From assembly GCF_012927085.1 (NCBI RefSeq), contig NZ_JABBFX010000003.1:1054001-1118000 (forward strand): DNA of 64,000 nt, written 5' to 3'. The position numbers and the translations under genes are program-made. The stretch is from Ramlibacter agri (GTDB taxonomy: Bacteria; Pseudomonadota; Gammaproteobacteria; Burkholderiales; Burkholderiaceae_C). Positions 1 through 8,350 of this stretch are shown here, piece after piece; the stretch's first letter is position 1, and every line of letters starts with the position of its first letter. A model generated the notes under the pieces. It had not been told where the DNA came from and searched no databases. It was given only the letters and a program-made list of their open reading frames with translations.

Positions 1-675
1 GGCCCAATAGCCTTGATCGGGCTTTATCGAACCCGTCCGCATACCCGTGCCGGCGGCCGCTAAGGGTGCCAAGTCTTCGCTTCTAACGGCGGACTGCGGA
101 ACGGGAAAAGTCTCCGCGGCCGTACTCCACACTTCACCGCCCTGGAAGTTGGATCCCACCACGTAAGGCACTGTGGGCGCAAGTGAGACACTACTGCTGC
201 CGCCCGTGTCGCCGATCGCGCCCTCGATTGGGGGTTCTGCGGTTATCGTGACCGGAGTCAGCCATGCGTCTCCATTTCCATCGAAGTAGCCGGTTCCGTG
301 CCCGGGGCTGGATGGAGCAGTTCGCTGGACTAGATCGGTGGCGGCAGTTGGCGCGAGTGGATTCGTAGCCGACAGGGAAGATCCTCCGAGGCTATATCCT
401 TGGCCTGCGGCAATACGCACGCCCGGCGAGCGATCGACGGATGTGCGCCCGAAAACGTCAACGACTCTGTCGTAAGTCTCTTGGCGCTGCTCCCACGCTG
501 GCAGATTTTTTTCAATAAAGTCGCCGAGCGGGTCGTCGCTGCGTGAACTGCGAGCGATGCTTTCCCCCAGAGCGTTGCCAAATGCATCGGGTCGCTCACC
601 AAATGCATTCAGCGCACGGACCGATCCGCTGGCCGCGCGACTCCACCGTGCAGTCCGTTTCGATTTCCTCGCCAT
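1..675 (-). CDS. Unrecognised protein, 3' end beyond the left edge
   Basis: An open frame of 225 codons starts at ATG 675-673 and reaches the window edge without a stop; I checked every triplet. An in-frame TGA lies a few codons upstream of the ATG and no other start lies between, so the start is forced. The visible product begins MARKSKRTARWSRAASG, then has an acidic/aromatic stretch near residues 45-65 (WEQRQETYDRVVDVFG) and a long Ser/Thr/Gly/Pro-rich part with no signal peptide or membrane segment. I do not recognise a family. Codon use differs from the neighbours: of the 40 codons nearest the edge 26 end in G or C, while the resident genes are close to 90 percent. No good ribosome site is visible. 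It diverges from the recombinase at 746 and could be accessory cargo. Confidence 0.6.
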   Translation of the reverse strand, partial: MARKSKRTARWSRAASGSVRALNAFGERPDAFGNALGESIARSSRSDDPLGDFIEKNLPAWEQRQETYDRVVDVFGRTSVDRSPGVRIAAGQGYSLGGSSLSATNPLAPTAATDLVQRTAPSSPGHGTGYFDGNGDAWLTPVTITAEPPIEGAIGDTGGSSSVSLAPTVPYVVGSNFQGGEVWSTAAETFPVPQSAVRSEDLAPLAAAGTGMRTGSIKPDQGYWA

Positions 676-745
676 CCAAGCGTACGTTGAATGTCGCGAT
701 CAGCGACGATTCGGCCGCTCGGTCGCGCCTCTCGTAGGAGTGATC

Positions 746-1822
746 ATGGAACAGACTTCCTATAGCCTTCTGCATCGCGCCCCTCAGGCGGGGGCGTCGT
801 CGGGGCAGGGCGACGTGCCTTGCACCATCGCCATCGACGACGCGATCCAGCGCTATCTGACCTTCCGCGCGATGAAGGGCGGTACTGTGCAGAGCCTTTG
901 CGACCTGAGGCGCTACTTGAACGATTTCGCCAAGTGGGCCGTGCTGCTACATGTTGAAGATCTGGCCGGCCTGAACCCCGACCTTCTCAAGAAGTACCAG
1001 TGTTTCCTCTTCGAGTACCGGAAGCGTGACGGCCAGCCGCTCGCCACAGCCAGCAAACTTGCCAAGCTCGTTCCCTTGCGTGGCTGGTTGCGATGGCTGA
1101 CGACGCTGGGAGTCGCCGCGAACCTGGTGGACGCCATCGAACTGCCCGCCGCCGATCAGGCGTTGCCGCGGCGTTTGCTCTCGGCCGCGGAGATCGAGGC
1201 AGTCATGGCGATGCCGCGGACAGACACGCCGCTCGGGCTGCGCGATCGTGCGATGCTCGAGTTGCTGTACGCCACCGGAATCAGGCGCATGGAGATCGGC
1301 CAGTTGGACATCAACGACGTCGACCTGAGCCGCGCCATTCTCTGCGTGCGAAACGGGAAGGGGCGCAAGGACAGGCGCATTCCGATGGGGCCACGCGCGC
1401 AGCACTGGCTGGTGACGTATCTGGAACAAGGTCGGCCAGCCTTGTCGGGGGCCTCGAGCTCGCTGGCACTCTTTCCGGGCCGGGAGGGACCACGCCTCAA
1501 CATCAACTGGCTGTCCACGGTGATCTCAGGTTACGTGCGTCGCTCGGGTGTGGGTCGGGCTGGTGCGTGCCACTTGTTCCGGCATTCGATGGCGACCCTG
1601 ATGCTCGATGGCGGCGCCGATATCCGGTACATCCAGGCGATGCTGGGGCATGCGCAGTTGTCGACGACGCAGATCTACACGCACGTGTCGACGGCGCGGC
1701 TGGAGCAGGTTTACCTGGCGACGCATCCCGGAGCGAAGGGGTATGGTGCAGGTGGGAGCGTTGAGGGTGTGCGCGTGGAAAGCCGCGAACAGGAGGACGA
1801 GCTTTCGGTGTGGGTTGCGTAG
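746..1822 (+). CDS. Tyrosine recombinase / phage-type integrase
   Basis: The 358-residue product has an N-terminal SAM-like core-binding domain (about 25-125) and a C-terminal catalytic domain. The full tyrosine recombinase set is present: Arg180 (TGIRRMEI), Lys205 (GKGRKDRR), His276 and Arg279 (HLFRH), His302 (LGHAQ) and the nucleophile Tyr311 (TTQIYTHV). It should therefore be active in DNA strand exchange. I chose ATG 746 because TAGGAG lies 5 nt upstream; an open extension back to 557 lacks a ribosome site and overlaps the divergent gene. It is not XerC, which is at 40.6 kb. No flanking direct repeats or tRNA gene mark an integration boundary here, so whether it belongs to an island, a transposon or a solitary recombinase is open. 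Confidence 0.9.
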   Translation: MEQTSYSLLHRAPQAGASSGQGDVPCTIAIDDAIQRYLTFRAMKGGTVQSLCDLRRYLNDFAKWAVLLHVEDLAGLNPDLLKKYQCFLFEYRKRDGQPLATASKLAKLVPLRGWLRWLTTLGVAANLVDAIELPAADQALPRRLLSAAEIEAVMAMPRTDTPLGLRDRAMLELLYATGIRRMEIGQLDINDVDLSRAILCVRNGKGRKDRRIPMGPRAQHWLVTYLEQGRPALSGASSSLALFPGREGPRLNINWLSTVISGYVRRSGVGRAGACHLFRHSMATLMLDGGADIRYIQAMLGHAQLSTTQIYTHVSTARLEQVYLATHPGAKGYGAGGSVEGVRVESREQEDELSVWVA

Positions 1823-1860
1823 AGGCCGCAGGTGCGCGGCGTTTGGGGGCGTCCTCGCGC

Positions 1861-1882
1861 GGTGCGCAGCGAGCTGCGCACC
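1861..1882. repeat. Perfect palindrome after the recombinase gene
   Basis: A 9-bp perfect stem (GGTGCGCAG / CTGCGCACC) with a 4-nt loop lies between two convergent genes. There is no T-tract on either strand, so it is more like a REP-type intergenic palindrome than a classical terminator, though it may still block transcripts from both sides. Confidence 0.6.
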
Positions 1883-1959
1883 CTACGAGATGCATCGCGG
1901 AGCGGAAGCAGTAGCGAGCAGCCGCCAGAGCGAATCCTGGACCCGCCCATGAGCGCGAT

Positions 1960-3381
1960 TCAACCCACCCGCGAGAGCAAAGCCTTCACCGCTGCCCGGC
2001 TCTGCGCGCCCAGCTCCGCCACATCCAGGTTCGGCACGCGCCCATCGCGCACTACTTCCTTGCCGCCGACGAACAGGTAGCGCAGGTCCGCCGTGCCGCC
2101 GCTGGCCACCGGCCCGATCGCCGGATCGTGCAGGCCGAAGTAGCGCGGGTCGCGGTCGAGGCCGAAGATGGAGAAGTCCGCGGCCTGGCCGACCTCCAGC
2201 GTGCCGATGGCAGAGAGGCCCAGGACTTCGGCGCCACCTGCCGTGCCCCAGCGCACCACATCCTCCACGGTCGTCGAAGCCGCATCGCCTTCGCCCTTGC
2301 CGCCGCGGTAGTGCGCGACGGCCTCGTAGCCGCCCCGCGCACGCGCCATCAGCCATGCCGCATGCGTCTCCGACAGCATGTCCGCCGCCTCGTTGGACGC
2401 CGCGCCATCGACACCGATGGAGATCCGCGCCCCCGCTGCTTCCAGTGCGCGCACCGGCGCGATGCCGCTACCGAGGCGCCCATTGCTCTGCGGGCAATGC
2501 GCGATGCCAGTCCGCGTGCGCCCCAGCAAGGCGATCTCGTCCTCGTCCAGCTTCACCAGGTGCGCGAACCAGACATCCGGCCCCACCCAGTCGATGGTCT
2601 GGCAGAACTCGATGGGCTTCATCCGGTGCTTCTCCCACACTGTGTCGTGGTAGTGCACGGTCTCGGACAGGTGCGAATGCAGCATCAGCCCCAGCTCGCG
2701 CGCCACCTTCGCCGTCTCGCGCATTTCCTCGGGACGCATCGAGTGCGGCGGCGTCGTGGGCGCCATCACGACGCGCTGCGTCGCATCCGGCGACGGGTCG
2801 TGATAGAGCTTGGCCAGCCGGCGCATGTCGGCGAGATAGCCCTCCAGCGTCTCCGGGCGCGAGCCCGGTGCCGTGTCCTTGGTCTCCAGCCGCGTCAGCG
2901 TGCCGCCACCGCGGCACAGCACGAAGCGGATGCCCAGCTTCGCCGCTTCCTCGAACAGGATGGACGAACTGTCGTACGGCATGTCCGGGTAGTAGTGGTA
3001 GTTGTGGTCGGCCACCGTGCCGCAACCGGAAAGCACCAGCTCCAGCAGGCCGACGCGCGCGGCCAGCCGGAACTCGTGCTCGTTCATCAGCGGCCGCAGG
3101 CGCATCGGCGTGGCGGTCAGCCACGGCGTCAAGGTCGAATTCAGGCCCTGCGGATCGCCTTTCAGCAGCGACTGGAACAGGTGGTGGTGCGTGTTCACCC
3201 AGGACGGGTAGACCACGCAGCCGCTGGCATCGATCGTCCGCTCGCCCGGCTCGGGAGTGAGCGAACCGATGGCGGCGATCCTGCCATCGCGCACCCGCAG
3301 GTCGCTGCCGGCCGAACGCGCCTGCGCGCCCTTCAACCCGGTGAGGATGGCCGTGGCGTTGCGAATCAGCAGGCTGGTCAT
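1960..3381 (-). CDS. Amidohydrolase, 8-oxoguanine deaminase / chlorohydrolase type
   Basis: The 473-residue protein is a metal-dependent hydrolase of the cytosine-deaminase-like amidohydrolase superfamily (TrzN/AtzA/SsnA/8-oxoguanine deaminase group). The metal-binding NTHHHLFQS motif is at about 63-71. Further motifs are HSHLSET near the middle, the HCPQSNGRLG segment, and IGVDGAASNE, which carries the catalytic Asp. Such enzymes hydrolytically remove an amino group from a purine, pyrimidine or triazine ring in the cytoplasm. It is the last gene of the operon, and its ATG overlaps the stop of the Rieske gene (ATGA). The exact substrate cannot be read; the company of Rieske oxygenases and a THI5-type importer points to an N-heterocycle. 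Confidence 0.85.
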   Translation of the reverse strand: MTSLLIRNATAILTGLKGAQARSAGSDLRVRDGRIAAIGSLTPEPGERTIDASGCVVYPSWVNTHHHLFQSLLKGDPQGLNSTLTPWLTATPMRLRPLMNEHEFRLAARVGLLELVLSGCGTVADHNYHYYPDMPYDSSSILFEEAAKLGIRFVLCRGGGTLTRLETKDTAPGSRPETLEGYLADMRRLAKLYHDPSPDATQRVVMAPTTPPHSMRPEEMRETAKVARELGLMLHSHLSETVHYHDTVWEKHRMKPIEFCQTIDWVGPDVWFAHLVKLDEDEIALLGRTRTGIAHCPQSNGRLGSGIAPVRALEAAGARISIGVDGAASNEAADMLSETHAAWLMARARGGYEAVAHYRGGKGEGDAASTTVEDVVRWGTAGGAEVLGLSAIGTLEVGQAADFSIFGLDRDPRYFGLHDPAIGPVASGGTADLRYLFVGGKEVVRDGRVPNLDVAELGAQSRAAVKALLSRVG

Positions 3382-4430
3382 GCAGGCACCTTCTTGATGT
3401 TGATCACGTTGCCGCGATGCACTTCCTCTTCACCATGCGCGCGCAGCAGGTCCAGCAACTGCTTGCGGATCACGAGGCCGGGCTTGTCCGAGGCCATGTG
3501 GAATTCGACCTTGCGCGTGGTGTCGATGCACGCGTCGGGGTCCGTGGCTTCCAGGATGTCGCGGTCTTCGAGGGTGATGGCCTTGTCCCAGGCGATCAGT
3601 TCCTCGGTGCTGCACTGCTCCTCGGTGTCATTGCGGTACAGCCACTGCACCAGCATCATGCGGTCGTCGTCGATGGGCGTCGCGCAGTTGTAGATGATGT
3701 GGGCCCGGCCGCTGGCGGGGTAGGTGCAGCCGAAGCGCCGGCTGAAGGGCAGGTAGTAGCGGTTGACGAGGTGCCGGTGCGTGACCGGCTCGTCGGTGCC
3801 CGTGATGCGATAGCTCTCCTGCGGGTTCTTGATCGGCACCAGCGTCTCCGCCTCGAAGCCATAGTCGGTTTCGCGGAATTCGTAGGGCGCCGGTTTGGGC
3901 TGGTCGATCAGCCCGAAGTTCGCCTTGTGCACGAAGGAGAAGTGCGAGTTGTCGAAGGAGTTCTCCATCATGCGCAGCGGCGCCGTCTTCCATTCTTCGT
4001 AGAACTGGAAGATGCGGCGGTAGCCGGGCCGGCCGTCCTCGGGGAAATCGGGGATGGGCCGGATCGGGTCTTCCAGCGCCACCCACACGTAGCCGTACTT
4101 CTCCTGCGCGCGGTACGCCGGCACGCGGGCGTTGGGCGGGATGGGCGCTTCGGCCTGCTGCTGCGGGATCTTCACGCAGGCGCCGGTGCAGTCGTAGGTC
4201 CAGCCGTGGTAGCCGCAGGTGAGGTTGCCGTTCTCGACGAAACCTTTCGACAGCTTGGCGGTGCGGTGGCAGCAGCGGTCGGCGACGGCCGCGGGCGTGC
4301 CGTCGGCCTGCTTCCACAGCACGATGTCCTCGCCCATGAGGCGGAAGGGCTTGGGGCCTTCGTCCAGGAAGGACATGGGCATCAGCGCGTACCAGAAGCG
4401 GCGCAGGACTTTCTGTTGGGTGGTCAGCAT
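3378..4430 (-). CDS. Rieske non-heme iron oxygenase, first of two paralogues
   Basis: The 350-residue oxygenase subunit is of the VanA/PobA-like single-component class. The Rieske [2Fe-2S] ligands are Cys53/His55 and Cys72/His75 (DRCCHRTAK and CGYHGW). The mononuclear iron site begins with ENSFDNSHFSFVH, giving His163 and His168 plus the bridging Asp160. These enzymes insert oxygen into, or O-/N-demethylate, small ring compounds using electrons from a separate reductase. No reductase with a ferredoxin domain is encoded nearby; the flavodoxin-like protein at 11.9 kb is the only visible candidate donor. The gene overlaps its paralogue upstream by 7 nt. Confidence 0.9.
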   Translation of the reverse strand: MLTTQQKVLRRFWYALMPMSFLDEGPKPFRLMGEDIVLWKQADGTPAAVADRCCHRTAKLSKGFVENGNLTCGYHGWTYDCTGACVKIPQQQAEAPIPPNARVPAYRAQEKYGYVWVALEDPIRPIPDFPEDGRPGYRRIFQFYEEWKTAPLRMMENSFDNSHFSFVHKANFGLIDQPKPAPYEFRETDYGFEAETLVPIKNPQESYRITGTDEPVTHRHLVNRYYLPFSRRFGCTYPASGRAHIIYNCATPIDDDRMMLVQWLYRNDTEEQCSTEELIAWDKAITLEDRDILEATDPDACIDTTRKVEFHMASDKPGLVIRKQLLDLLRAHGEEEVHRGNVINIKKVPA

Positions 4431-5443
4431 GCTTCGTGTTCTCCGTGTTCTCCGTGTTCTTGCAGCAGCGCCAGCAGGCGCTTGCGCATCAGCAGGCCGG
4501 GGCGGTCCGAGGCCATGCTCTGTTCCTCCCGGCGGCTCACGTCCACCGGCGCGTTGGGGTCGACGCCGCGGTCCAGGATGTCCTTGTCCTCGGCGACCAC
4601 GCGCATGTCCCAGTCGTTCAGCAGGGCCGCGGGGCAGTCCTGCTCGCTGTCATTGCGGTACAGCCACTGGATCAACTGGATGCGGCCATCGTCGATGGGC
4701 GTGGCGCAGGTGTAGATCGTGTGGCGGATGCCGCTCGGGTAGGCCAGCCCCAGCTTGCGCAGGAAGGGCAGGTGCCACTGGTTGGAGAAGCTGCGCGTCG
4801 TCACCGGGTCGGTGGTGCCGGTGATGCGGTGCGACTCCGGCGGGTTGTTGATCTCCAGCAGCACGCGCGCCTCGAAGCCGTAGGCGGTCTCGTCCAGCGC
4901 GAAGTGCTTCGGCTTCGGCTGGTCGCCCTGGCCGAAGGTGCCGGCGTGGACGAAGGCGAAGTGCGCGGTGTCGAAGGAGTTTTCCATCAGCCGCAAGGCG
5001 CCGGTGTTCCAGGTCTCGTCGAACTGGTGGATGCGGCGGTGGCCCTGCGCTTCCTCCTCGGTTTCCAGCAGCGGCATCAGCGGGTCGTCCAGCGCCACCC
5101 AGGCGTAGCCGAAGCGCTCGGCGCAGTGGTAAGCCGGCACGCGGGCGCCGGGCGGGATGGCCTGCGTGTCCTGCTGCGGGATCTTCACGCAGGCGCCGCT
5201 GCAGTCGTACTGCCAGCCGTGGTAGCCGCAGGCGATGTGGTCGCCTTGTACGAAGCCTTTCGACAGCTTCGCGGTGCGGTGGCAGCAGCGGTCTTTCACC
5301 GCGGCAGGCTGGCCGTCGGTCTTCTTCCACAGCACGATGTCTTCGCCCAGCAGGGTGAAGGGCTGCGGGCCGGCAGCCAGCTTGGACATCGGCATGACGG
5401 CGTACCAGAAGCGCCGCAGCACGGGTTGCTTCGTGACCAGCAT
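4424..5443 (-). CDS. Rieske non-heme iron oxygenase, second of two paralogues
   Basis: The 339-residue protein is colinear with the downstream Rieske protein over its whole length. It has the same Cys53/His55 and Cys72/His75 ligands and the iron site MENSFDTAHFAFVH (His161, His166). The start ATG 5443-5441 shares one base with the stop of the binding-protein gene (TGATG); a longer frame reaching 6418 merely reads the binding-protein gene out of frame. The C-terminus ends in an EHG repeat created by a 9-bp tandem repeat. The pair looks like a local duplication that diverged. The two could form a hetero-oligomer or oxidise successive positions. Confidence 0.9.
   Translation of the reverse strand: MLVTKQPVLRRFWYAVMPMSKLAAGPQPFTLLGEDIVLWKKTDGQPAAVKDRCCHRTAKLSKGFVQGDHIACGYHGWQYDCSGACVKIPQQDTQAIPPGARVPAYHCAERFGYAWVALDDPLMPLLETEEEAQGHRRIHQFDETWNTGALRLMENSFDTAHFAFVHAGTFGQGDQPKPKHFALDETAYGFEARVLLEINNPPESHRITGTTDPVTTRSFSNQWHLPFLRKLGLAYPSGIRHTIYTCATPIDDGRIQLIQWLYRNDSEQDCPAALLNDWDMRVVAEDKDILDRGVDPNAPVDVSRREEQSMASDRPGLLMRKRLLALLQEHGEHGEHEAC
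4438..4464. repeat. Short 9-bp tandem repeat in the Rieske gene end
   Basis: Two exact copies and one imperfect copy of GTTCTCCGT lie at the 3' end of the upstream Rieske gene. On the minus strand they encode the Glu-His-Gly repeat at its C-terminus. The array touches the region where the two Rieske genes overlap. Confidence 0.7.
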
Positions 5444-6393
5444 CAGTGCGCCTTCAGGAAGTCCAGCGTGTAGGCTTGTTGCCAGTTGGCGTTGGGTTTC
5501 AACAGGCCGCTGGACACCATCAGCTCGTAGGTCTGCTTCCAGCGCGCGTCGGTCATCACGCCCGGGCCCTGCCTGGCGGCGTCGCCGCCGTCGAAGAAGT
5601 GCAGGGCGTTCATCTGCTTGACGCCGAAGGCGAGCGTGTCGTCGTCCATCTTCGGGTTGTCCTGCTTGATCAGGGCATTGCCCGGCGCCGGGTTGGCCAG
5701 GTAGCTCTTCCAGCCTTCCAGCGTGGCCTTGACGAAGCGCTGCACCAGTTCCGGCTTCTCCTTCACCGTCTTCTGCATCGCGACGATGGTGTTGCCGTAG
5801 GGCGGGTAGCCGTCGTCGGCGAACAGGAAGAAGTTGACCTTCTGGCCTTCCTTCTGCGCAGTGAAGGGCTCGGAGCCGGGGAAGCCCTGCTGCGCCACCT
5901 TGGGGTCGGCGAAGAAGGGCTGCAGGTTGAAGGTGTAGGGGCGGGTCTGTTCCGGCTTCAGCTTGTACTTGGCGGACAGCCAGGGCCACCAGCTGGTGTA
6001 GCCGCTCGAGGCGACCAGGATTGTCTTGTCCTTCAGGTCGGCGAGCCTGGTGACGTCGGCGTGCGTCATCATGCCTTGCGGATCCTTCTGGAACACCGCG
6101 GCCACCGTGACGGAGGGAATGCCTTGCTCCAGGCCGGACAGCACCTGGAAGTCCTTGCCCATGACGAAGTCGGCCTGGCCGGCGGCCAGCACCTGCATCA
6201 GGTTGACCTGGGGGCCGCCCATCTTGATGGCGACGTCGAGCCCGTACTTCTTGTAGATGCCGGTGGCCACGGCCTGGTAGTAGCCGCCGTGTTCGGCCTG
6301 GGCGTACCAGCTGGTGAGGAAAGTGACCTTGTCGTCGGCGTGCGCCAGCAAGGTGGCCGCCGCGAGGGCGATGGCAGTGAGTGCAGATTTCAT
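5443..6393 (-). CDS. ABC importer binding protein, NMT1/THI5 type (copy 1)
   Basis: The 316-residue periplasmic substrate-binding protein has an N-terminal signal peptide (cleavage likely after LLAHA). The mature part starts KVTFLTSWYAQAEHGGYYQA, the hallmark of the NMT1/THI5-like family, which binds pyrimidine-, taurine- or nitrate-like ligands. GGPQVNLMQVLAAGQADF forms the ligand pocket region. It is clearly paralogous to the protein at 9998-10978, including matching blocks (YAQAEHGG, GIYKKYGLDV, IKMGGPQVN, KATxEGWKSYL). It has no own permease next to it and probably shares the permease and ATPase at 8.4-10.0 kb. Confidence 0.9.
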   Translation of the reverse strand: MKSALTAIALAAATLLAHADDKVTFLTSWYAQAEHGGYYQAVATGIYKKYGLDVAIKMGGPQVNLMQVLAAGQADFVMGKDFQVLSGLEQGIPSVTVAAVFQKDPQGMMTHADVTRLADLKDKTILVASSGYTSWWPWLSAKYKLKPEQTRPYTFNLQPFFADPKVAQQGFPGSEPFTAQKEGQKVNFFLFADDGYPPYGNTIVAMQKTVKEKPELVQRFVKATLEGWKSYLANPAPGNALIKQDNPKMDDDTLAFGVKQMNALHFFDGGDAARQGPGVMTDARWKQTYELMVSSGLLKPNANWQQAYTLDFLKAH

Positions 6394-6480
6394 GGTGATT
6401 CTCCGGTTGGGAAAGCATTTGGAAAATCAGAGCAATGACCCGCGGCTTGCGCCGTTGCCTGCTTCTACTCTGCGCGGAAC

Positions 6481-6936
6481 TCAGGGGAGGTGGATCGTCG
6501 CCTCCACCTCGATGACTGCTGCGTCTCCAGGCATGAACCGTGCCACCTCCACCACCGTGCTGGCCGGCGGCTGGGTGGGGTAGAACAGGCCGCGGACGCG
6601 GTTGTAGAAGGGGTAATGGCGCAGGTCGCGGAAGTACTGCGCCAGCTTGATCGCCTGCTCCATGTCCGCACCGTGTTCGCGCGCGATGGTGCGGATGCGG
6701 TCCAGCACGAACCAGCTCTGGGCGACGATGGGCGCTTCGTAGATGTCCACCGTCATCTGGCCCGTGTCGTAGCCCAGTGTCTTCAACTGCTCGCGGGCGT
6801 GCGCGGGCAGTTCCTCGTAAGAAGAGACCACGGCCTTGCGCGCCGGGTCCACGGCCACCACGCCGCTGACGAACAGGAAGTCTCCTGCGCGCCTGGCCGC
6901 GGCGTAGTTGGCCATGGGTGTGCCCATTGCGCTCAT
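6481..6936 (-). CDS. Rid family protein (YjgF/UK114), lacking the RidA arginine
   Basis: The 151-residue protein has the Rid fold signatures LFVSGVVAVDP near 21-31 and VVEVARF...AVIEVEATI at the C-terminus. In true RidA enamine/imine deaminases the C-terminal motif reads ARSCVEVA, whose Arg holds the substrate carboxylate. Here the aligned stretch is ASTVVEVA, so that Arg is replaced. It therefore belongs with the non-RidA subgroups, whose members often sit in catabolic operons and hydrolyse or bind other intermediates. The start ATG 6936 overlaps the stop of the FAD oxidase gene (ATGA); longer frames upstream are out-of-frame readings of that gene. Confidence 0.85.
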   Translation of the reverse strand: MSAMGTPMANYAAARRAGDFLFVSGVVAVDPARKAVVSSYEELPAHAREQLKTLGYDTGQMTVDIYEAPIVAQSWFVLDRIRTIAREHGADMEQAIKLAQYFRDLRHYPFYNRVRGLFYPTQPPASTVVEVARFMPGDAAVIEVEATIHLP

Positions 6937-8285
6937 TGCCACGCCCGGGTCTTGCCGGGGTTCAACAGCTTCAACGGATCGAAGCGCCGCTTCACTTCGG
7001 AGACAGCAGGCGACAGCTCGCCGCCCGCCTTGCCGTCCTCGACGATGAACACGTGCGGATCGTTGATGCGGACACCGTTGTCGCGGTAGGTCTGCATGAT
7101 TTCCTGCAAGCGCTCCTCGGTCGAGAACTTCACGATCTGCAGCGCCGTGCAGGTCAGTTGGCCGTCCAGGCCGCGGATCCACTCGGCGTGCATTTGCACC
7201 TCGGGCGACAGCAGCTTTTCCATGTGCCGCACCTGCTGCAAATGCTGGCCCGGCACGAAAGCGCTTTGCAGGTAGGTGATGGTCTTGTCCACCTTGAAGG
7301 CCGCCAGCGTGGTGTGGTTCCACGTGTATTCCAGCAGGGTGCGGCCGGTGCGGGCGATTTCCTCGGCGTTCTTCGAGTACGTGACCTCGCCACGCCACTG
7401 CGCCGCCAGTTCGCGCACCGCCGCTTCGCTGGAGGGCGCAATGGCCAGGATGATCGCGTGGCAGCCGGGCGGCAGGTGCTCGCCATGGCCCCTGAGGTAG
7501 GCCGGGATCGGATCCGCCAGCAAAGCTACTTCACGCTTGACGATGCCGGGCCCACCGGCCACCGCATTGCCGAACTCCAGTGCGTCGTCGAAGGACGAGA
7601 ACACGACGAAGTGCTCCTGCCAGTCATAGGCAGGCGCCAGCGCCAGTTCCACTTCCAGCACCAGGCCGTTGGTGCCCCACAGGTGGTGCATCAGCAGCGC
7701 TTCCGGGCCGCGCAGTTCCACCACCTGCGGTTCTTCCTCGATGGTGAGGGCCTTGATGCCCAGCACGTTGCCGCGCGCCGCGAGCGGTCCGTAGTTGATG
7801 GAGCCGATGCCACCGAAGCCGCCGCCGAACAGGCCGCCCAGCGTGGCGCTGCGGTAGGTGGAGGGCATGCAGCGCAGTTCCATGCCGCAAGCCGCGCGCG
7901 TCTCGCGCTCCAGGTCGAACAGGCGGATTCCGGCCTGCGCCCGCGCCGCGCCGCCGCGCGCCCACAGGAACTGGTTGTAGCCGCTCATGTCCACCAGCAC
8001 GCCGCCTTGCAGCGGCACGGACTGGCCGTAGTTGCCGGTGCCGCTGCCGCGGATGGTGATGGGCAGGCGCAGCTTCGCGCACAGCGCCACCAGCTGCTTG
8101 ACCTCGTCTTCGTTGCGCGGGCGGACGACGGCGTCGGCGGCCTTGCCGGCCAGTTGCCGCTTCAGCACCGGGCTGAACCAGGAGAAGTCCTGCGACAGGC
8201 GGGCGATGCGGGCGGAGTCGGTCACCCAGTCCAGGTCGGGCAGGGCGATCTGCAGTTGTTCGATGGAGGAAACAGGTGCGTTCAT
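6933..8285 (-). CDS. FAD-binding oxidoreductase, GlcD / PCMH-type
   Basis: The 450-residue flavoprotein has an FAD_binding_4 (PCMH/VAO-type) domain at about 40-215. ITIRGSGTGNYGQSVP and the glycine-rich ATLGGLFGGGFGGIGS bind the FAD pyrophosphate. The C-terminal half ends with RRFDPLKLLNPGKT, the conserved end of D-lactate/glycolate-oxidase-like enzymes. It would oxidise a hydroxy acid or an alcohol-like intermediate in the cytoplasm. There is no iron-sulfur domain. It follows a 115-bp gap with a palindromic repeat after the permease gene and couples by ATGA overlap to the Rid gene. Confidence 0.85.
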   Translation of the reverse strand: MNAPVSSIEQLQIALPDLDWVTDSARIARLSQDFSWFSPVLKRQLAGKAADAVVRPRNEDEVKQLVALCAKLRLPITIRGSGTGNYGQSVPLQGGVLVDMSGYNQFLWARGGAARAQAGIRLFDLERETRAACGMELRCMPSTYRSATLGGLFGGGFGGIGSINYGPLAARGNVLGIKALTIEEEPQVVELRGPEALLMHHLWGTNGLVLEVELALAPAYDWQEHFVVFSSFDDALEFGNAVAGGPGIVKREVALLADPIPAYLRGHGEHLPPGCHAIILAIAPSSEAAVRELAAQWRGEVTYSKNAEEIARTGRTLLEYTWNHTTLAAFKVDKTITYLQSAFVPGQHLQQVRHMEKLLSPEVQMHAEWIRGLDGQLTCTALQIVKFSTEERLQEIMQTYRDNGVRINDPHVFIVEDGKAGGELSPAVSEVKRRFDPLKLLNPGKTRAWQ

Positions 8286-8350
8286 GGTGCTTCAGGTCGG
8301 CCGGGCTTGTTCGCGGGCCACCGCGGAACCGGCTTTGCCGGGCCGCTGGT

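Noticed and set aside
330..608. 92-codon minus-strand frame near the left edge
   Set aside because: It lies inside the longer open frame 675-1 in another phase and has no ribosome site or family features.
557..745. N-terminal extension of the recombinase
   Set aside because: No ribosome site at 557, it overlaps the divergent gene, and TAGGAG supports ATG 746.
4424..6418. 664-codon frame joining the binding protein and Rieske genes
   Set aside because: The first part is the binding-protein gene read in a wrong phase; the real Rieske start is ATG 5443.
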